Position numbers and translations under genes: made by a program
From: Geomonas ferrireducens
GTDB lineage: Bacteria > Desulfobacterota > Desulfuromonadia > Geobacterales > Geobacteraceae
Length of the DNA: 64,000 nucleotides
Direction: 5' to 3'
NCBI RefSeq assembly: GCF_004917065.1
Contig: NZ_SSYA01000001.1
Location: 1,558,161 to 1,622,160 of the forward strand
The notes under the pieces: generated by a model
The model's input: the letters and a program-made list of their open reading frames with translations, nothing else
Database searches by the model: none
What the model was told of the DNA's origin: nothing
Shown here: one piece after another, positions 53,116 through 62,584 of the stretch
How positions within the stretch are numbered: position 1 is the stretch's first letter
Layout: every line of letters begins with the position of its first letter

Positions 53116-55194
53116 ATGGCAAACCCCTCGACGGACGCCCTGGCGCTCCCGGGACCTAAAAGCAATTCGGACATCTACATGGCGGTCGCCCTGATCGGCG
53201 TGCTCGCCCTCATGGTGATCCCGCTGCCGGCGTTCATGCTCGACATCTTCCTGGCGACCAACATCACCGTCGCCCTCGTCATCCTGCTCGTCTGCCTCTA
53301 CACGGTACAGCCGCTCGACTTCTCGGTCTTTCCCTCCATCCTGCTGGTCACGACGCTCTTCCGCCTAGCCTTGAACATCGCCTCCACGCGACTCATCCTC
53401 CTGCACGGCAGCGAAGGGGTCGAGGCCGCGGGTGGGGTGATCAAGGCGTTCGGCCAGTTCGTGGTCGGCGGCAACTACGTGGTAGGGGCGGTCATCTTCC
53501 TGATCCTCGTCATCATCAACTTCGTGGTCATCACCAAGGGCGCCGGGCGCGTCGCCGAGGTGGCCGCAAGGTTCACCCTGGACGCCATGCCGGGCAAGCA
53601 GATGGCCATCGACGCCGACCTCTCCAACGGCATCCTGACCGACAAGGAGGCGAAGGCCAGGCGCAAGAAGATCGCCCGTGAGGCCGACTTCTACGGCTCC
53701 ATGGACGGTGCCTCCAAGTTCGTGCGCGGGGACGCCGTCGCCGGCATCATGATCGTCCTCGTCAACATCTGCGGCGGTTTCGTCATCGGCGTCTGGCAGA
53801 AGGGGATGCCGCTTGACATGGCGCTGCAGAACTACACCCTGCTCACCATCGGCGAGGGGCTCGTGGCCCAGATCCCCGCCCTGATCATCTCCACCGCGGC
53901 GGGCGTCATCGTGACCCGCTCCGCCGACGAGAACAACTTCGGACACGAGATCGCGGGGCAGCTTCTCAACTACCCGAAGGCCTTCCAGGTCTCCTCGGGC
54001 GTACTGTTCCTCTTCGCCATGATCCCGGGGCTGCCGCACTTCGCCTTCTTCCTTCTTTCCGGCGTCGCCTACCTGGTGAGCAAGATGGCAGTGGAGAAGA
54101 AGGCCGAGGTCGAAGATGTGGTGGAAACGCAGACGTCCGCAGAAGAGAGCGACCAGATCAGCAGCATCCGCCCGCTCGACATGCTGGAGCTCGAGGTGGG
54201 ATACGGCCTCGTCCCGATGGTCGACGCGAGCCAGCAGGGAGAACTCCTCGACCGCATCCGTTCCATCAGGAAACAGGTGGCGGACCGCATGGGCTTCATC
54301 GTTCCCCCGATCCATATCCACGACAACCTGCAGTTGAAACCCTACGAGTACAACATCCTCATCAACGGCGCCAAGGTGGGGGGCGGCGAACTCTCCGGCC
54401 AGTACCTCGCCATGGACTCCGGCGGCGCCATGGGGGGACTCGAAGGGATCAAGACCACCGAGCCGGTCTTCGGTCTTCCCGCGGTCTGGATCAAGGGGAA
54501 AGAGCGGGAGAAGGCGCAGGTCTCCGGCTACACAGTGGTGGACAACACCACCATCCTCGCCACCCACATCAGCGAAACCATCAAGAAGCACGCCCACGAA
54601 CTGGTGGGACGCCAGGAGCTGCAGCAGCTGCTCGATTCCATCGCGGCGACGCTTCCCAAGGTGGTCGAGGAACTGGTGCCGTCGCTCCTCTCCCTGGGGA
54701 CCGTGCTGCGCGTCGTGAAGAACCTTTTGAAGGAGAACGTCTCGATCCGCGACCTGCGCTCCATCCTTGAGACCCTCGCCGACTACGGCGGGATGACCAA
54801 GGACCCGGAGATGCTCACCGAGTTCGTGCGGCAGAGCCTCGGGCGCTACATCGTGGAGCAGTACAAGCGCGACGACGACACCCTCTGCGTGATCACCCTC
54901 GACCACGACATCGAGGAGGCCATCGTCGACTCGGTCCAGCTCTCCGAGCAGGGGAGCTACCTGGCCATCGACCCGCACCTCGCGCAGCGCATCCTGGCCG
55001 CGATCAGGAGAAACGCGGAGCAGTTCGACGCCATCGGCGCGCTGCCGGTGCTCATGGCTTCGCCGACCATCCGCCGTCACGTGAAGAAACTTACCGAGCG
55101 GTTCATGCCCAATCTGGCGGTCATCTCGCACAACGAGATCCCGCCCAATATAAAAATCCAATCCTTAGGGGTGGTGGTGACCAATGCTAGTTAA
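53116..55194 (+). CDS. flhA: Flagellar export apparatus protein FlhA
   Basis: FlhA is the large membrane subunit of the flagellar type III export gate. The 692-residue protein has about eight N-terminal membrane helices and the conserved cytoplasmic loop with GRVAEVAARFTLDAMPGKQMAIDADLSNG. A linker and a C-terminal cytoplasmic domain follow, ending with the MASPTIRRHVKKLTERFMPNLAVISHNEIP region. Length is normal. It leads the operon behind a sigma-54 promoter and overlaps flhF by 11 bases. Confidence 0.98.
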   Translation: MANPSTDALALPGPKSNSDIYMAVALIGVLALMVIPLPAFMLDIFLATNITVALVILLVCLYTVQPLDFSVFPSILLVTTLFRLALNIASTRLILLHGSEGVEAAGGVIKAFGQFVVGGNYVVGAVIFLILVIINFVVITKGAGRVAEVAARFTLDAMPGKQMAIDADLSNGILTDKEAKARRKKIAREADFYGSMDGASKFVRGDAVAGIMIVLVNICGGFVIGVWQKGMPLDMALQNYTLLTIGEGLVAQIPALIISTAAGVIVTRSADENNFGHEIAGQLLNYPKAFQVSSGVLFLFAMIPGLPHFAFFLLSGVAYLVSKMAVEKKAEVEDVVETQTSAEESDQISSIRPLDMLELEVGYGLVPMVDASQQGELLDRIRSIRKQVADRMGFIVPPIHIHDNLQLKPYEYNILINGAKVGGGELSGQYLAMDSGGAMGGLEGIKTTEPVFGLPAVWIKGKEREKAQVSGYTVVDNTTILATHISETIKKHAHELVGRQELQQLLDSIAATLPKVVEELVPSLLSLGTVLRVVKNLLKENVSIRDLRSILETLADYGGMTKDPEMLTEFVRQSLGRYIVEQYKRDDDTLCVITLDHDIEEAIVDSVQLSEQGSYLAIDPHLAQRILAAIRRNAEQFDAIGALPVLMASPTIRRHVKKLTERFMPNLAVISHNEIPPNIKIQSLGVVVTNAS

Positions 55195-56599
55195 AACTTT
55201 CCAAGCAGGCGAGATGTCGGAAGCTCTCAGGATGGTTAAGGCCGAGATGGGCCTGGACGCGATGATCCTTTCCTCGAAGAAGGAGCGCAAGAAGGGGATC
55301 TTCGGTTTCTTCTCCAAGCCGTATTACGAGGTGACCGCGGCACTGGACCCGAGGCCGACGCCGAAGGCGAACCCGTACCGCGAAGAGGTCCCGGCGCCCC
55401 CGGAACGCGAGCTTTCCACCCGCGAGGAGTTCCAGAACTCCATGCTGGGCCCCCTGGCCCGCGAAGTGCGCGAGCTGAAGCAGCGCATCGAGGCGCTCAC
55501 CAAAAAAGAGGCGCAGCAGCCGGCCCCGTCGGCTCCCCAGGCGGCGGAAGCGCTGGGGGAGGCCCCCGCGACACCGAGGACCTTCGGCAAGGAGGAGCTC
55601 GAGGAGATCAAGCAGCTTCTCTACAACGCCGTCTCCGGCGGAAAAGAGAAAGGGGCGAAGCCGGTGACCTTCCCGCTCGCGGGGATGAACCTCGAGCAGG
55701 TGGTGAAGAGCGCGGTGCAGCCCGAGGCCGTGGCCGTGACACCGGCACCGGTAGAGGAGAGGCCCCGTCCGACCCTCGAGTTGGTGAGGGAAAGGGTTTC
55801 CGCAAGCGAGGAGGACGCGCTCCTGCATCGTCTGGCCGATGAGCTAAGGGGAGAGGACGTGGGGCCGGCAGCGGTCCAGCGTCTGACCGAATCGGTGCGC
55901 GGCGCGGCCGAGGAGGGGGCGTCCCTCGAGGAGCTTAGAAGCCTCATGGCCGACAAACTGGCCGGCATGGTGAAGTGCTCCGGCTCGCTGCGCATCAAAA
56001 AGAACGGGCCGCGCATCGTCGCCGTGGTCGGCCCGACCGGCGTCGGCAAGACCACCACCATCGCCAAGATCGCCGCCATGTACGCCCTGAACCGCCGCGT
56101 CTCCGTCGCCATGGTCACCATGGACAACTTCAGGGTGGGCGCGGTCGAGCAGCTGAAAACCTACGCGAAGATCATGGACCTGCCGCTCGAGGTGGCGGGC
56201 AACTCCCAGGAACTCTCCAAGGCGCTCGCAAGGCACTCGGACAAGGACCTGATCCTGGTCGACACCGCCGGCAGAAGCCCGAAGGACGCCGACCGCCTCG
56301 ACGAACTGAAGGGTTACCTGGAGACCCAGCCCGGCATCGACGTCTACCTTTGCCTCTCGGCAACGACGAGGAGCCGCGAGATCGACGAGATCATCGCCAC
56401 CTTCGGGACGCTCCCGCTCACGAAGCTCCTCTTCACCAAGCTCGACGAAAGCCGGACCTTCGGCAGCATCGTCGACACCTGTTTGAAGCACAAGATCCCT
56501 CTTTCCTATTTCAGCACCGGCCAAAAGGTGCCCGAGGACATCGAGGTCGCCACCTCGAGAAAGCTCGTCGCCATGGTGGTGCAGGAGTCCAACAGATGA
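55184..56599 (+). CDS. flhF: Flagellar SRP-like GTPase FlhF
   Basis: FlhF sets the site and number of polar flagella. The 471-residue protein has a basic N-terminal segment (VKTFQAGEMSEALRMVKAEMG), a variable middle region and a C-terminal SRP-GTPase NG domain. The P-loop is VVGPTGVGKTTTIAKIAA, followed by the DTAGRS motif and TKLDES. It starts inside flhA and ends in an ATGA overlap with flhG. A polar flagellum is therefore likely. Confidence 0.95.
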   Translation: MLVKTFQAGEMSEALRMVKAEMGLDAMILSSKKERKKGIFGFFSKPYYEVTAALDPRPTPKANPYREEVPAPPERELSTREEFQNSMLGPLAREVRELKQRIEALTKKEAQQPAPSAPQAAEALGEAPATPRTFGKEELEEIKQLLYNAVSGGKEKGAKPVTFPLAGMNLEQVVKSAVQPEAVAVTPAPVEERPRPTLELVRERVSASEEDALLHRLADELRGEDVGPAAVQRLTESVRGAAEEGASLEELRSLMADKLAGMVKCSGSLRIKKNGPRIVAVVGPTGVGKTTTIAKIAAMYALNRRVSVAMVTMDNFRVGAVEQLKTYAKIMDLPLEVAGNSQELSKALARHSDKDLILVDTAGRSPKDADRLDELKGYLETQPGIDVYLCLSATTRSREIDEIIATFGTLPLTKLLFTKLDESRTFGSIVDTCLKHKIPLSYFSTGQKVPEDIEVATSRKLVAMVVQESNR

Positions 56600-57519
56600 C
56601 TATGTCTTGCCTAGCAACAACAGACCAGGCCGAGTCCCTCAGAAGGCTTGCGGGACGGGCAAAAAGCGATGCGCCGGCGCCGGACCTCTTGCAGGTGCGC
56701 GAGGGGCTCCGGGTGATCTCGGTGACCAGCGGCAAGGGGGGGGTCGGCAAGACCTCCGTGGTGGTGAACCTGGCCGCCTCCCTCGCCGCGGCAGGGGAGC
56801 GGGTGCTCATCGTCGATTCCAACCCGGGGGTGGGCGACATCTGCCTGCGCCTCGGCAAGGACGCGCCGTACCGGATGGGGCAGGTTCTCGCCGGGGAGAT
56901 CACCCTGAAGGATACCGTGGTCGACATCGGTGGGGGCATCAGCGTGCTTCCTGCGGGAATGGACGTGCAGCAGTACAGCTCGCTGTCGCCGCGTGAGCGC
57001 AGCGCCCTTTTGCAGGCGATGCTCAGGCTGCAAAACGACTACGACTACTTCCTGATCGACACCGGTGCCGGCATCGCAGCGAACCTGACCGGCTTCGCCT
57101 CCATCGCCCGCGAAATCATGCTGGTGGTGACCCCGGAGCCGACCTCGATCACCGACGCCTACGCCCTCATCAAGATGCTCTCCGGGCGTGACAGCTCCTT
57201 CCGTTTCCGGCTCCTGATCAACATGTGCCGCGACAATCAGGAGGGGGATACGCTCTTTTCAAAATTATCCGCAATTACGGGCCGCTTTTTGCAAGTACAG
57301 TTTGACCACGCGGGATCGATCCTGCACGACGAGCTCCTGGTGGAAAGTGTGAGGCGGCGCGGGGCTTTATGCCGCCTCTTCCCGGAAGCCAAGGCGTCGA
57401 CAGGTTTCAAAATTTTGGCACAGAAAATCAATAAGGAGACGCCGGCGGTGGCAGAAGCCATGTCGGCGGCTTCGATGGCATCCAGCACGATGTGGAGGAA
57501 CCATGAACTGTCTTCTTAA
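56596..57519 (+). CDS. flhG: Flagellum number regulator FlhG (MinD/ParA family)
   Basis: FlhG is the ATPase that restrains FlhF and limits flagellum number. The 307-residue protein has the deviant Walker A GKGGVGKTSVVVNLAA, LIVDSNPGVGDICLRLG and YDYFLIDTGAGIA, with a FleN-like C-terminus. The ATG at 56596 overlaps the flhF stop; a second ATG lies two codons downstream. It overlaps fliA by 17 bases. Confidence 0.93.
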   Translation: MTMSCLATTDQAESLRRLAGRAKSDAPAPDLLQVREGLRVISVTSGKGGVGKTSVVVNLAASLAAAGERVLIVDSNPGVGDICLRLGKDAPYRMGQVLAGEITLKDTVVDIGGGISVLPAGMDVQQYSSLSPRERSALLQAMLRLQNDYDYFLIDTGAGIAANLTGFASIAREIMLVVTPEPTSITDAYALIKMLSGRDSSFRFRLLINMCRDNQEGDTLFSKLSAITGRFLQVQFDHAGSILHDELLVESVRRRGALCRLFPEAKASTGFKILAQKINKETPAVAEAMSAASMASSTMWRNHELSS

Positions 57520-58255
57520 GGCGTACGAGCATGAGGCGCAACGCGGGGTCCCGATGAGCCGGGACGAGCTGGTGGTGAACCACCTCCCGCTGGTGAAGTT
57601 CATTGTTGACCGGATCGCCTCGTCACTCCCCCCGCACCTCGACCGTGACGATCTGAGGAGCGCGGCGGTGATCGGGCTGATCTCGGCCGCCGAGCGCTTC
57701 GACCCAAGCCGCGGCGTACAGTTCAAGACCTTCGCGGAGCAGCGCATCCGTGGCACCATCATGGACGAGCTGCGGGCCCAGGACTGGCTCACCAGGAGCC
57801 TCAGGGACAAGTTCAAGAAGCTGGAGAAGGAGTTCTCCCAGCTCGAGCAGCGCCTCGGGAGGAACCCCTCCAGCGACGAGGTGGCCACCGCCATGGGGCT
57901 CGAGCTGAAGGACTACTTCAGGCTCCTCGAGGAGATCCACCTCCTCTCCTTCGTGTCGCTCGACGACGCGTGGCACGACGAGGACGGCGCACCCTTCGGC
58001 CTGCTCGACGTCCTGGAGGACAAGGGGACCGAGAGCCCGCAGAGCCAGCTGATCGCGCGTCAGACCGTGGAGCGGCTTGCCGAGGCGATCGACGCCCTCC
58101 CCGAGAAGGAGCGCATCGTGATCACGCTCTATTACTACGAGGAACTGAACCTGAAGGAGATCGGCGCGGTGCTCGATCTTACCGAATCGCGCATCTCCCA
58201 GCTGCACAGCCAGGCCATCATCAGGCTGCGCGGCAAGATGAAGCGGATGGGCTAG
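57503..58255 (+). CDS. fliA: Flagellar sigma factor FliA (sigma-28)
   Basis: FliA directs transcription of late flagellar genes. The 250-residue protein has region 2 (LPLVKFIVDRIASSLPPHLDRDDLRSAAVIGLISA), region 3 (FKTFAEQRIRGTIMDELRAQDW) and region 4 (LPEKERIVITLYYYEELNLKEIGAVLDLTESRISQLHSQAI). Its anti-sigma partner flgM is in the same operon at 62922. It starts within flhG, so the two are translationally coupled. Confidence 0.96.
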   Translation: MNCLLKAYEHEAQRGVPMSRDELVVNHLPLVKFIVDRIASSLPPHLDRDDLRSAAVIGLISAAERFDPSRGVQFKTFAEQRIRGTIMDELRAQDWLTRSLRDKFKKLEKEFSQLEQRLGRNPSSDEVATAMGLELKDYFRLLEEIHLLSFVSLDDAWHDEDGAPFGLLDVLEDKGTESPQSQLIARQTVERLAEAIDALPEKERIVITLYYYEELNLKEIGAVLDLTESRISQLHSQAIIRLRGKMKRMG

Positions 58256-58267
58256 GGGAGAGACAAG

Positions 58268-58999
58268 ATGAACAGCGGCATGTACGCAGCCCTCACCGGC
58301 AACCTTTCCGCCCAGCGCAGGCTTGACGTGGTCTCCAACAACCTCGCCAACGCGAACACCACCGGTTTCAAGGCGGACCGCATCCAGTTCGAGAGTGTCC
58401 TCGCAAATGTCAAAAATTCGACAGACGGGCCGATCTTCAGTAACGACCGCTACTCCACAGACTTCTCATCCGGCAGCCTGCAGCAGACCGGCAACGCGCT
58501 CGACGTGGCGCTCGAGGGGGACGGCTTCTTCGTGGTGAACACGCCGCAGGGGACCGCCTACACGAGGCAGGGTAGTTTCCACCGCAGCGCGACGGGGCGG
58601 CTCGTTACCGCGGACGGCTACGAGGTGCAGGGGGCGGGCGGTCCCATCACGGTGAACGGCGGCAAGGTCCAGATCGGGGATGACGGCACGGTATCGGTAC
58701 AGCAGCCGGGGCAGACCACGGCCGACACGGTCGGCACCATCGCCACGGTCGATTTCCCGAAGCCTTACGCCATGGAGAAGCTCGGCAACGGCCTGTTCCG
58801 GCCGAGCGACCCGCAGGCCGCGACCGTCGCTTCGACCGCCGGGGTCAAGCAGGGGTACCTGGAGACCTCCAACGTGAAGGCGGTGGTGGAGATGTCGCGC
58901 CTCATCGAGGCGAGCCGTTACTTCGAGATCTGCGCCAAGGCGGTGAAGACCTACGACGACATGAACAACCGCGCGGCTAACGATCTTGGGAAGGTCTAA
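58268..58999 (+). CDS. flgF: Flagellar basal-body rod protein FlgF
   Basis: The 243-residue protein builds the proximal rod. It shows the rod/hook N-terminal signature MYAALTGNLSAQRRLDVVSNNLANANTTGFKAD, the central GNALDVALEGDGFFVV and the C-terminal VVEMSRLIEASRYFEICAKAVKTYDDMN. Placement just before flgG supports flgF. It is 12 bases after fliA, and 176 bases with a heptad hairpin separate it from flgG. Confidence 0.9.
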   Translation: MNSGMYAALTGNLSAQRRLDVVSNNLANANTTGFKADRIQFESVLANVKNSTDGPIFSNDRYSTDFSSGSLQQTGNALDVALEGDGFFVVNTPQGTAYTRQGSFHRSATGRLVTADGYEVQGAGGPITVNGGKVQIGDDGTVSVQQPGQTTADTVGTIATVDFPKPYAMEKLGNGLFRPSDPQAATVASTAGVKQGYLETSNVKAVVEMSRLIEASRYFEICAKAVKTYDDMNNRAANDLGKV

Positions 59000-59004
59000 A
59001 ACCC

Positions 59005-59138
59005 GTTCAACGTTCGGCGTTCAGCGTTCGACGCGGGCACGGCTTCGCCCCGCTTCAGCACGGCGGCAAGATCTCACAAGTCACGATAAGGATGGCAGGA
59101 AGGTTCAGTGGTCGAACGTTGAACGCTGAACGTTGAAC
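59005..59138 (+). repeat. Heptad repeat hairpin D (inverted arrays) between flgF and flgG
   Basis: Four units of GTTCAAC/GTTCGGC/GTTCAGC/GTTCGAC type (59005-59032) face four reverse units from GTCGAAC to GTTGAAC (59111-59138). The arms pair along their full 28 bases; the two sites of difference would be G-U wobbles in RNA. The loop is 78 bases. It starts 5 bases after the flgF stop. Confidence 0.82.
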
Positions 59139-59175
59139 GGCCTTTAAAGCCGTTAAGGCAGTTAAGGAGATTGAC

Positions 59176-59964
59176 ATGATAAGAGCACTTTGGACCGCCG
59201 CATCAGGGATGCAGGCTCAGCAGCTGAACATAGACGTGGTGGCCAACAACCTGGCCAACTCCAGCACCACCGGCTTCAAGAAAAGCCGCGCCGACTTCCA
59301 GGACCTCATGTACCAGACCGAGAAGACCACCGGCGCACCGGCCACCAACACCACCACCATCCCGACCGGCATCCAGGTCGGCCTGGGCGTCCGCCCCGGC
59401 TCGGTCTCCAAGATCTTCACCACCGGGACCATCGTCCACACCGGCAACGAACTCGACGTCGCCATCGAGGGGGACGGCTTCATCCAGGTGCAGCAGTCGG
59501 ACGGCACCACCGCCTATACCCGCGCCGGTTCCCTCAAGAAGGACGGCCAGGGACGCGTGGTCACCTCGGATGGACAGCCGATCGTCCCGGAGATCGTCAT
59601 CCCGAGTAACGCGACCAGCATCAACATAGGAAACGACGGCACCGTCTCGGTGCAGCAGGCTGGACAGACCGCGGCGACCACGGTCGGCACCATCCAGCTC
59701 GCCTCCTTCACCAACCCCGCGGGCCTGAACGCCATCGGCAAGAACCTCTTCCTCCCCACCGACTCCTCGGGTAACGCGACCACCGGCACCGCCGGACAGA
59801 ACGGCCTCGGCACCCTGGATCAGGGGTACATCGAGCAGAGCAACGTTAGCGTCATGGAGGAGATGGTGAGCATGATCGTCTCCCAGCGCGCCTACGAGAT
59901 CAACTCGAAGGCGATCCAGGCCTCCGACGACATGCTGCAGCAGGCCGCAGCGCTCAAGAGGTAA
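59176..59964 (+). CDS. flgG: Flagellar distal rod protein FlgG
   Basis: The 262-residue protein forms the distal rod. It starts with [46 protein letters not shown], the FlgG signature, and ends with [39 protein letters not shown]. Length is exactly typical. The ATG follows AAGGAG. flgA begins 6 bases after the stop. Confidence 0.97.
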   Translation: MIRALWTAASGMQAQQLNIDVVANNLANSSTTGFKKSRADFQDLMYQTEKTTGAPATNTTTIPTGIQVGLGVRPGSVSKIFTTGTIVHTGNELDVAIEGDGFIQVQQSDGTTAYTRAGSLKKDGQGRVVTSDGQPIVPEIVIPSNATSINIGNDGTVSVQQAGQTAATTVGTIQLASFTNPAGLNAIGKNLFLPTDSSGNATTGTAGQNGLGTLDQGYIEQSNVSVMEEMVSMIVSQRAYEINSKAIQASDDMLQQAAALKR

Positions 59965-59970
59965 CCTCTG

Positions 59971-60690
59971 ATGCGCGCGTTACTGTTCGCACTCGCGCTC
60001 CTCGCTCTCCCCATTTCGGGGATCGCCCGCGCCGCCGTGCCGGCCCCCGTGAACCTCGTCACCGAGGCGACGGTGAAAGGGGCGATCACCGACTACCTGA
60101 TGCAGAAAGCCGCCCCTCTGAACGCCCAGGTCACCGTGAAGAAGATCAACTACCAGGGGAACCTGAAGCTCCCCGCCGGGAAGGTGACCTTCGACGTGGT
60201 GGCCCCGGAGCGCTGGGAGGGGTACGGAACGGCCTCGGTGGCCCTCGTGGTACGGGTGGACGACCAGGTGAAGCGGAACCAGACCGTGCTCGTCGACGTC
60301 GAGGCGCTGGCCGACATGGTGGTGGCGGCGCGCACCCTGGAGCGGGGCGAGGTGCTGGCCTTCTCCGATCTCGCCGTCGCCAAGCGTGACCTTGCCCAGG
60401 TGCAGGGGCGTTATTTCAACAACATCGACGAGGCGGTCGGTCTCAGGGTGAAGAGCACCATGAGGGCCAACGCCCCGGTAAGAAAGGACAACCTAGAGAA
60501 GGTGCCCGTCGTCAAGAGCGGCCAGGTGGTGACCATCGTGGCCGAGAACGACGTGGTGCGCATCACCGCGACGGGACGGGCCAAGGGGCCGGGCGCCCCG
60601 GGCGACCTGATCACGGTGCAGAACCTCTCCTCGCAGAAGGAGATCGCGGCGCGGGTGGTTGACGCGACCACGGTGAAGGTGGATTTCTGA
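59971..60690 (+). CDS. flgA: Flagellar P-ring assembly chaperone FlgA
   Basis: The 239-residue periplasmic protein has a signal peptide (ending GIARAAVPA) and a C-terminal SAF domain with VAARTLERGEVLAFSDLAV and MRANAPVRKDNLEKVPVVKSGQVVTIVAEN. FlgA helps FlgI subunits form the P ring. It overlaps flgH by one base (TGATG), and flgI follows flgH, which is a typical order. Confidence 0.93.
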   Translation: MRALLFALALLALPISGIARAAVPAPVNLVTEATVKGAITDYLMQKAAPLNAQVTVKKINYQGNLKLPAGKVTFDVVAPERWEGYGTASVALVVRVDDQVKRNQTVLVDVEALADMVVAARTLERGEVLAFSDLAVAKRDLAQVQGRYFNNIDEAVGLRVKSTMRANAPVRKDNLEKVPVVKSGQVVTIVAENDVVRITATGRAKGPGAPGDLITVQNLSSQKEIAARVVDATTVKVDF

Positions 60691-61391
60691 TGGACCGCAA
60701 GAAGAGCACAGGCTCTCAAATATTGAAGGCGGCGGCACTTTGCCTGCCGCTTTTGTGGCTTGCCGGGTGCGCCCACGAGAGCGCCGAGGTGACCACACCG
60801 AGCTTCGACCAGCAGATCCCGGCGCCGCAGATGAACTACGCCTCCGGATCGCTCTGGCAGGCCTCCTCGACGGGGCTCGCCGAGGACGTGAAGGCGAGAC
60901 GGCGCGGCGACATCGTCACCGTGGTCATCTCGGAAAACGCGAGCGCCAGCAAGAAGGCGGCCACCGGCACCTCGCGCGACTCTTCGATCAGCGCCGGCAT
61001 CCCGAAGCTCTTGGGCCTCGAAAAGACGCCGGTCAAGACCTGGGCCGACCTCGCGAACCTTTTGAGCGCGAGCAACAGCTCCAAGTTCGACGGCGCGGGC
61101 TCCACCTCGCGGCAGGAGACCCTGCAGGCGACCATCTCGGCCAAGGTGGTCGACGTGATCCCCAACGGCAACCTCCTCATCGAGGGGAGGCGCAACGTCA
61201 AGGTGAACAACGAGGACCAGGTGATCGTGCTGACCGGCACGGTGCGCGGGCGCGACATCAGCACCGACAACACGGTGAATTCGGCCCTGATCGCCGATGC
61301 CAGGATTTCCTACTCCGGCAAGGGGGTCATCTCGGACCGGCAGAAACCGGGGTGGCTCATGAACGTGCTGGACAAGGTGTGGCCGTTCTAG
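60690..61391 (+). CDS. flgH: Flagellar L-ring lipoprotein FlgH
   Basis: The 233-residue outer-membrane lipoprotein forms the L ring. It has a lipobox (LWLAGC), the motif SLWQASSTGLAEDVKARRRGDIVTVVI and the C-terminal LLIEGRRNVKVNNEDQVIVLTGTVRGRDIS. Its presence confirms a Gram-negative flagellum. It is coupled to flgA by TGATG. The 68 bases to flgI contain a small inverted repeat only. Confidence 0.96.
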   Translation: MDRKKSTGSQILKAAALCLPLLWLAGCAHESAEVTTPSFDQQIPAPQMNYASGSLWQASSTGLAEDVKARRRGDIVTVVISENASASKKAATGTSRDSSISAGIPKLLGLEKTPVKTWADLANLLSASNSSKFDGAGSTSRQETLQATISAKVVDVIPNGNLLIEGRRNVKVNNEDQVIVLTGTVRGRDISTDNTVNSALIADARISYSGKGVISDRQKPGWLMNVLDKVWPF

Positions 61392-61459
61392 GGGGGCGGC
61401 GTGTGCGGGAATTGACGTTTTGTGTCAAGTTTCCGACACGGCGCGCCGAAAAGGGTTAG

Positions 61460-62575
61460 GTGAACCGCTTGAAAATTAACCTTTTATCAAAATACTCTTT
61501 CGCGCTCCTCGTCTTTTTGCTCCTCCCCGGGGTCGCCCTCGGTGCGCGCATCAAGGACATCGCCGCCTTCGACGGCGTGCGCCAGAACCAGCTCATCGGC
61601 TACGGCCTGGTGGTCGGCCTGAACGGCTCGGGCGACTCGGACCAGACCAAGTTCCCGGTGCAGTCGCTGGTGGGCGCCCTGGAGCGGCTGGGGCTCACGG
61701 TGAACCGCGGCGACATCACGGTGAAAAACGTGGCCGCCGTCATGGTGACCGCCGATCTCCCCCCCTTCGCCAAGCAGGGAAACCGGCTCGACGTGCTGGT
61801 CTCCTCGATGGGTGACGCGAAAAGCCTCGCCGGGGGGACGCTCATGATGGCGCCCCTGAAGGGGGCCGACGGACAGGTGTACGCGGTGGCGCAGGGACCG
61901 GTGCTCACCAACTCGTTCTCCTACGGCGGCCAGGCGGCCAGCGCGGTGAAGAACCATCCCACCGCCGGCACGGTCCCCGAAGGGGCCCTCGTGGAGCGCG
62001 AGCTCCCGAACGTGCTCGCCAACCGCTCCGTGCTGAAGCTGAACCTGCACCAGTCGGATTTCACCACGGCAAGCCGGATCGCCTCCGCCATCAACGGTCG
62101 CTTCCAGGGGGCCGCTTCGCTCACCGATCCCGGCAGCGTGCAGATCGCCATCCCGGCGGACTACAACAACCGCGTCGTCGAGTTCGTGGCCGATCTCGAG
62201 CGCATCGAGGTGAACCCGGACGTGACTGCGAAGGTGGTCATGAACGAGCGGACCGGCACCATCGTCATGGGCGAGAACGTCCGCATCTCGACGGTGGCGG
62301 TCTCCCACGGCAACCTGACCGTCGTGGTGAAGGAGACCCCGAAGGTCTCCCAGCCCGCCCCCTTGTCGAGGGGGGGCACCACCGTCGTGGTGCCGAGGAC
62401 CGACCTGAAGGTGGCCGAGGAGAAGGTGAACCTCTCCCTCGTCAGGGAGGGGGCGAACCTGGGCGATGTGGTACGGGGCCTGAACACCCTGGGGGTCACC
62501 CCGCGTGATCTTTTGGGAATCATGCAGGCGATCAAGGCGGCCGGCGCCCTCAACGCCGAGCTGAGCGTGATGTAG
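61460..62575 (+). CDS. flgI: Flagellar P-ring protein FlgI
   Basis: The 371-residue periplasmic protein forms the P ring in the peptidoglycan layer. It has a signal peptide (ending GVALGARIKDIA), then GVRQNQLIGYGLVVGLNGSGD, the characteristic QGPVLTNSFSYGG region, and VVMNERTGTIVMGENVRIS near the C-terminus. The start is a GTG at 61460 with AAGGG upstream. Length is typical. Confidence 0.97.
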   Translation: MNRLKINLLSKYSFALLVFLLLPGVALGARIKDIAAFDGVRQNQLIGYGLVVGLNGSGDSDQTKFPVQSLVGALERLGLTVNRGDITVKNVAAVMVTADLPPFAKQGNRLDVLVSSMGDAKSLAGGTLMMAPLKGADGQVYAVAQGPVLTNSFSYGGQAASAVKNHPTAGTVPEGALVERELPNVLANRSVLKLNLHQSDFTTASRIASAINGRFQGAASLTDPGSVQIAIPADYNNRVVEFVADLERIEVNPDVTAKVVMNERTGTIVMGENVRISTVAVSHGNLTVVVKETPKVSQPAPLSRGGTTVVVPRTDLKVAEEKVNLSLVREGANLGDVVRGLNTLGVTPRDLLGIMQAIKAAGALNAELSVM

Positions 62576-62584
62576 GAGAGCGGC

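Noticed and set aside
31050-59138. CRISPR arrays as explanation of the repeats
   Set aside because: Units are 7 bp in direct tandem without spacers, and no cas gene is in the window.
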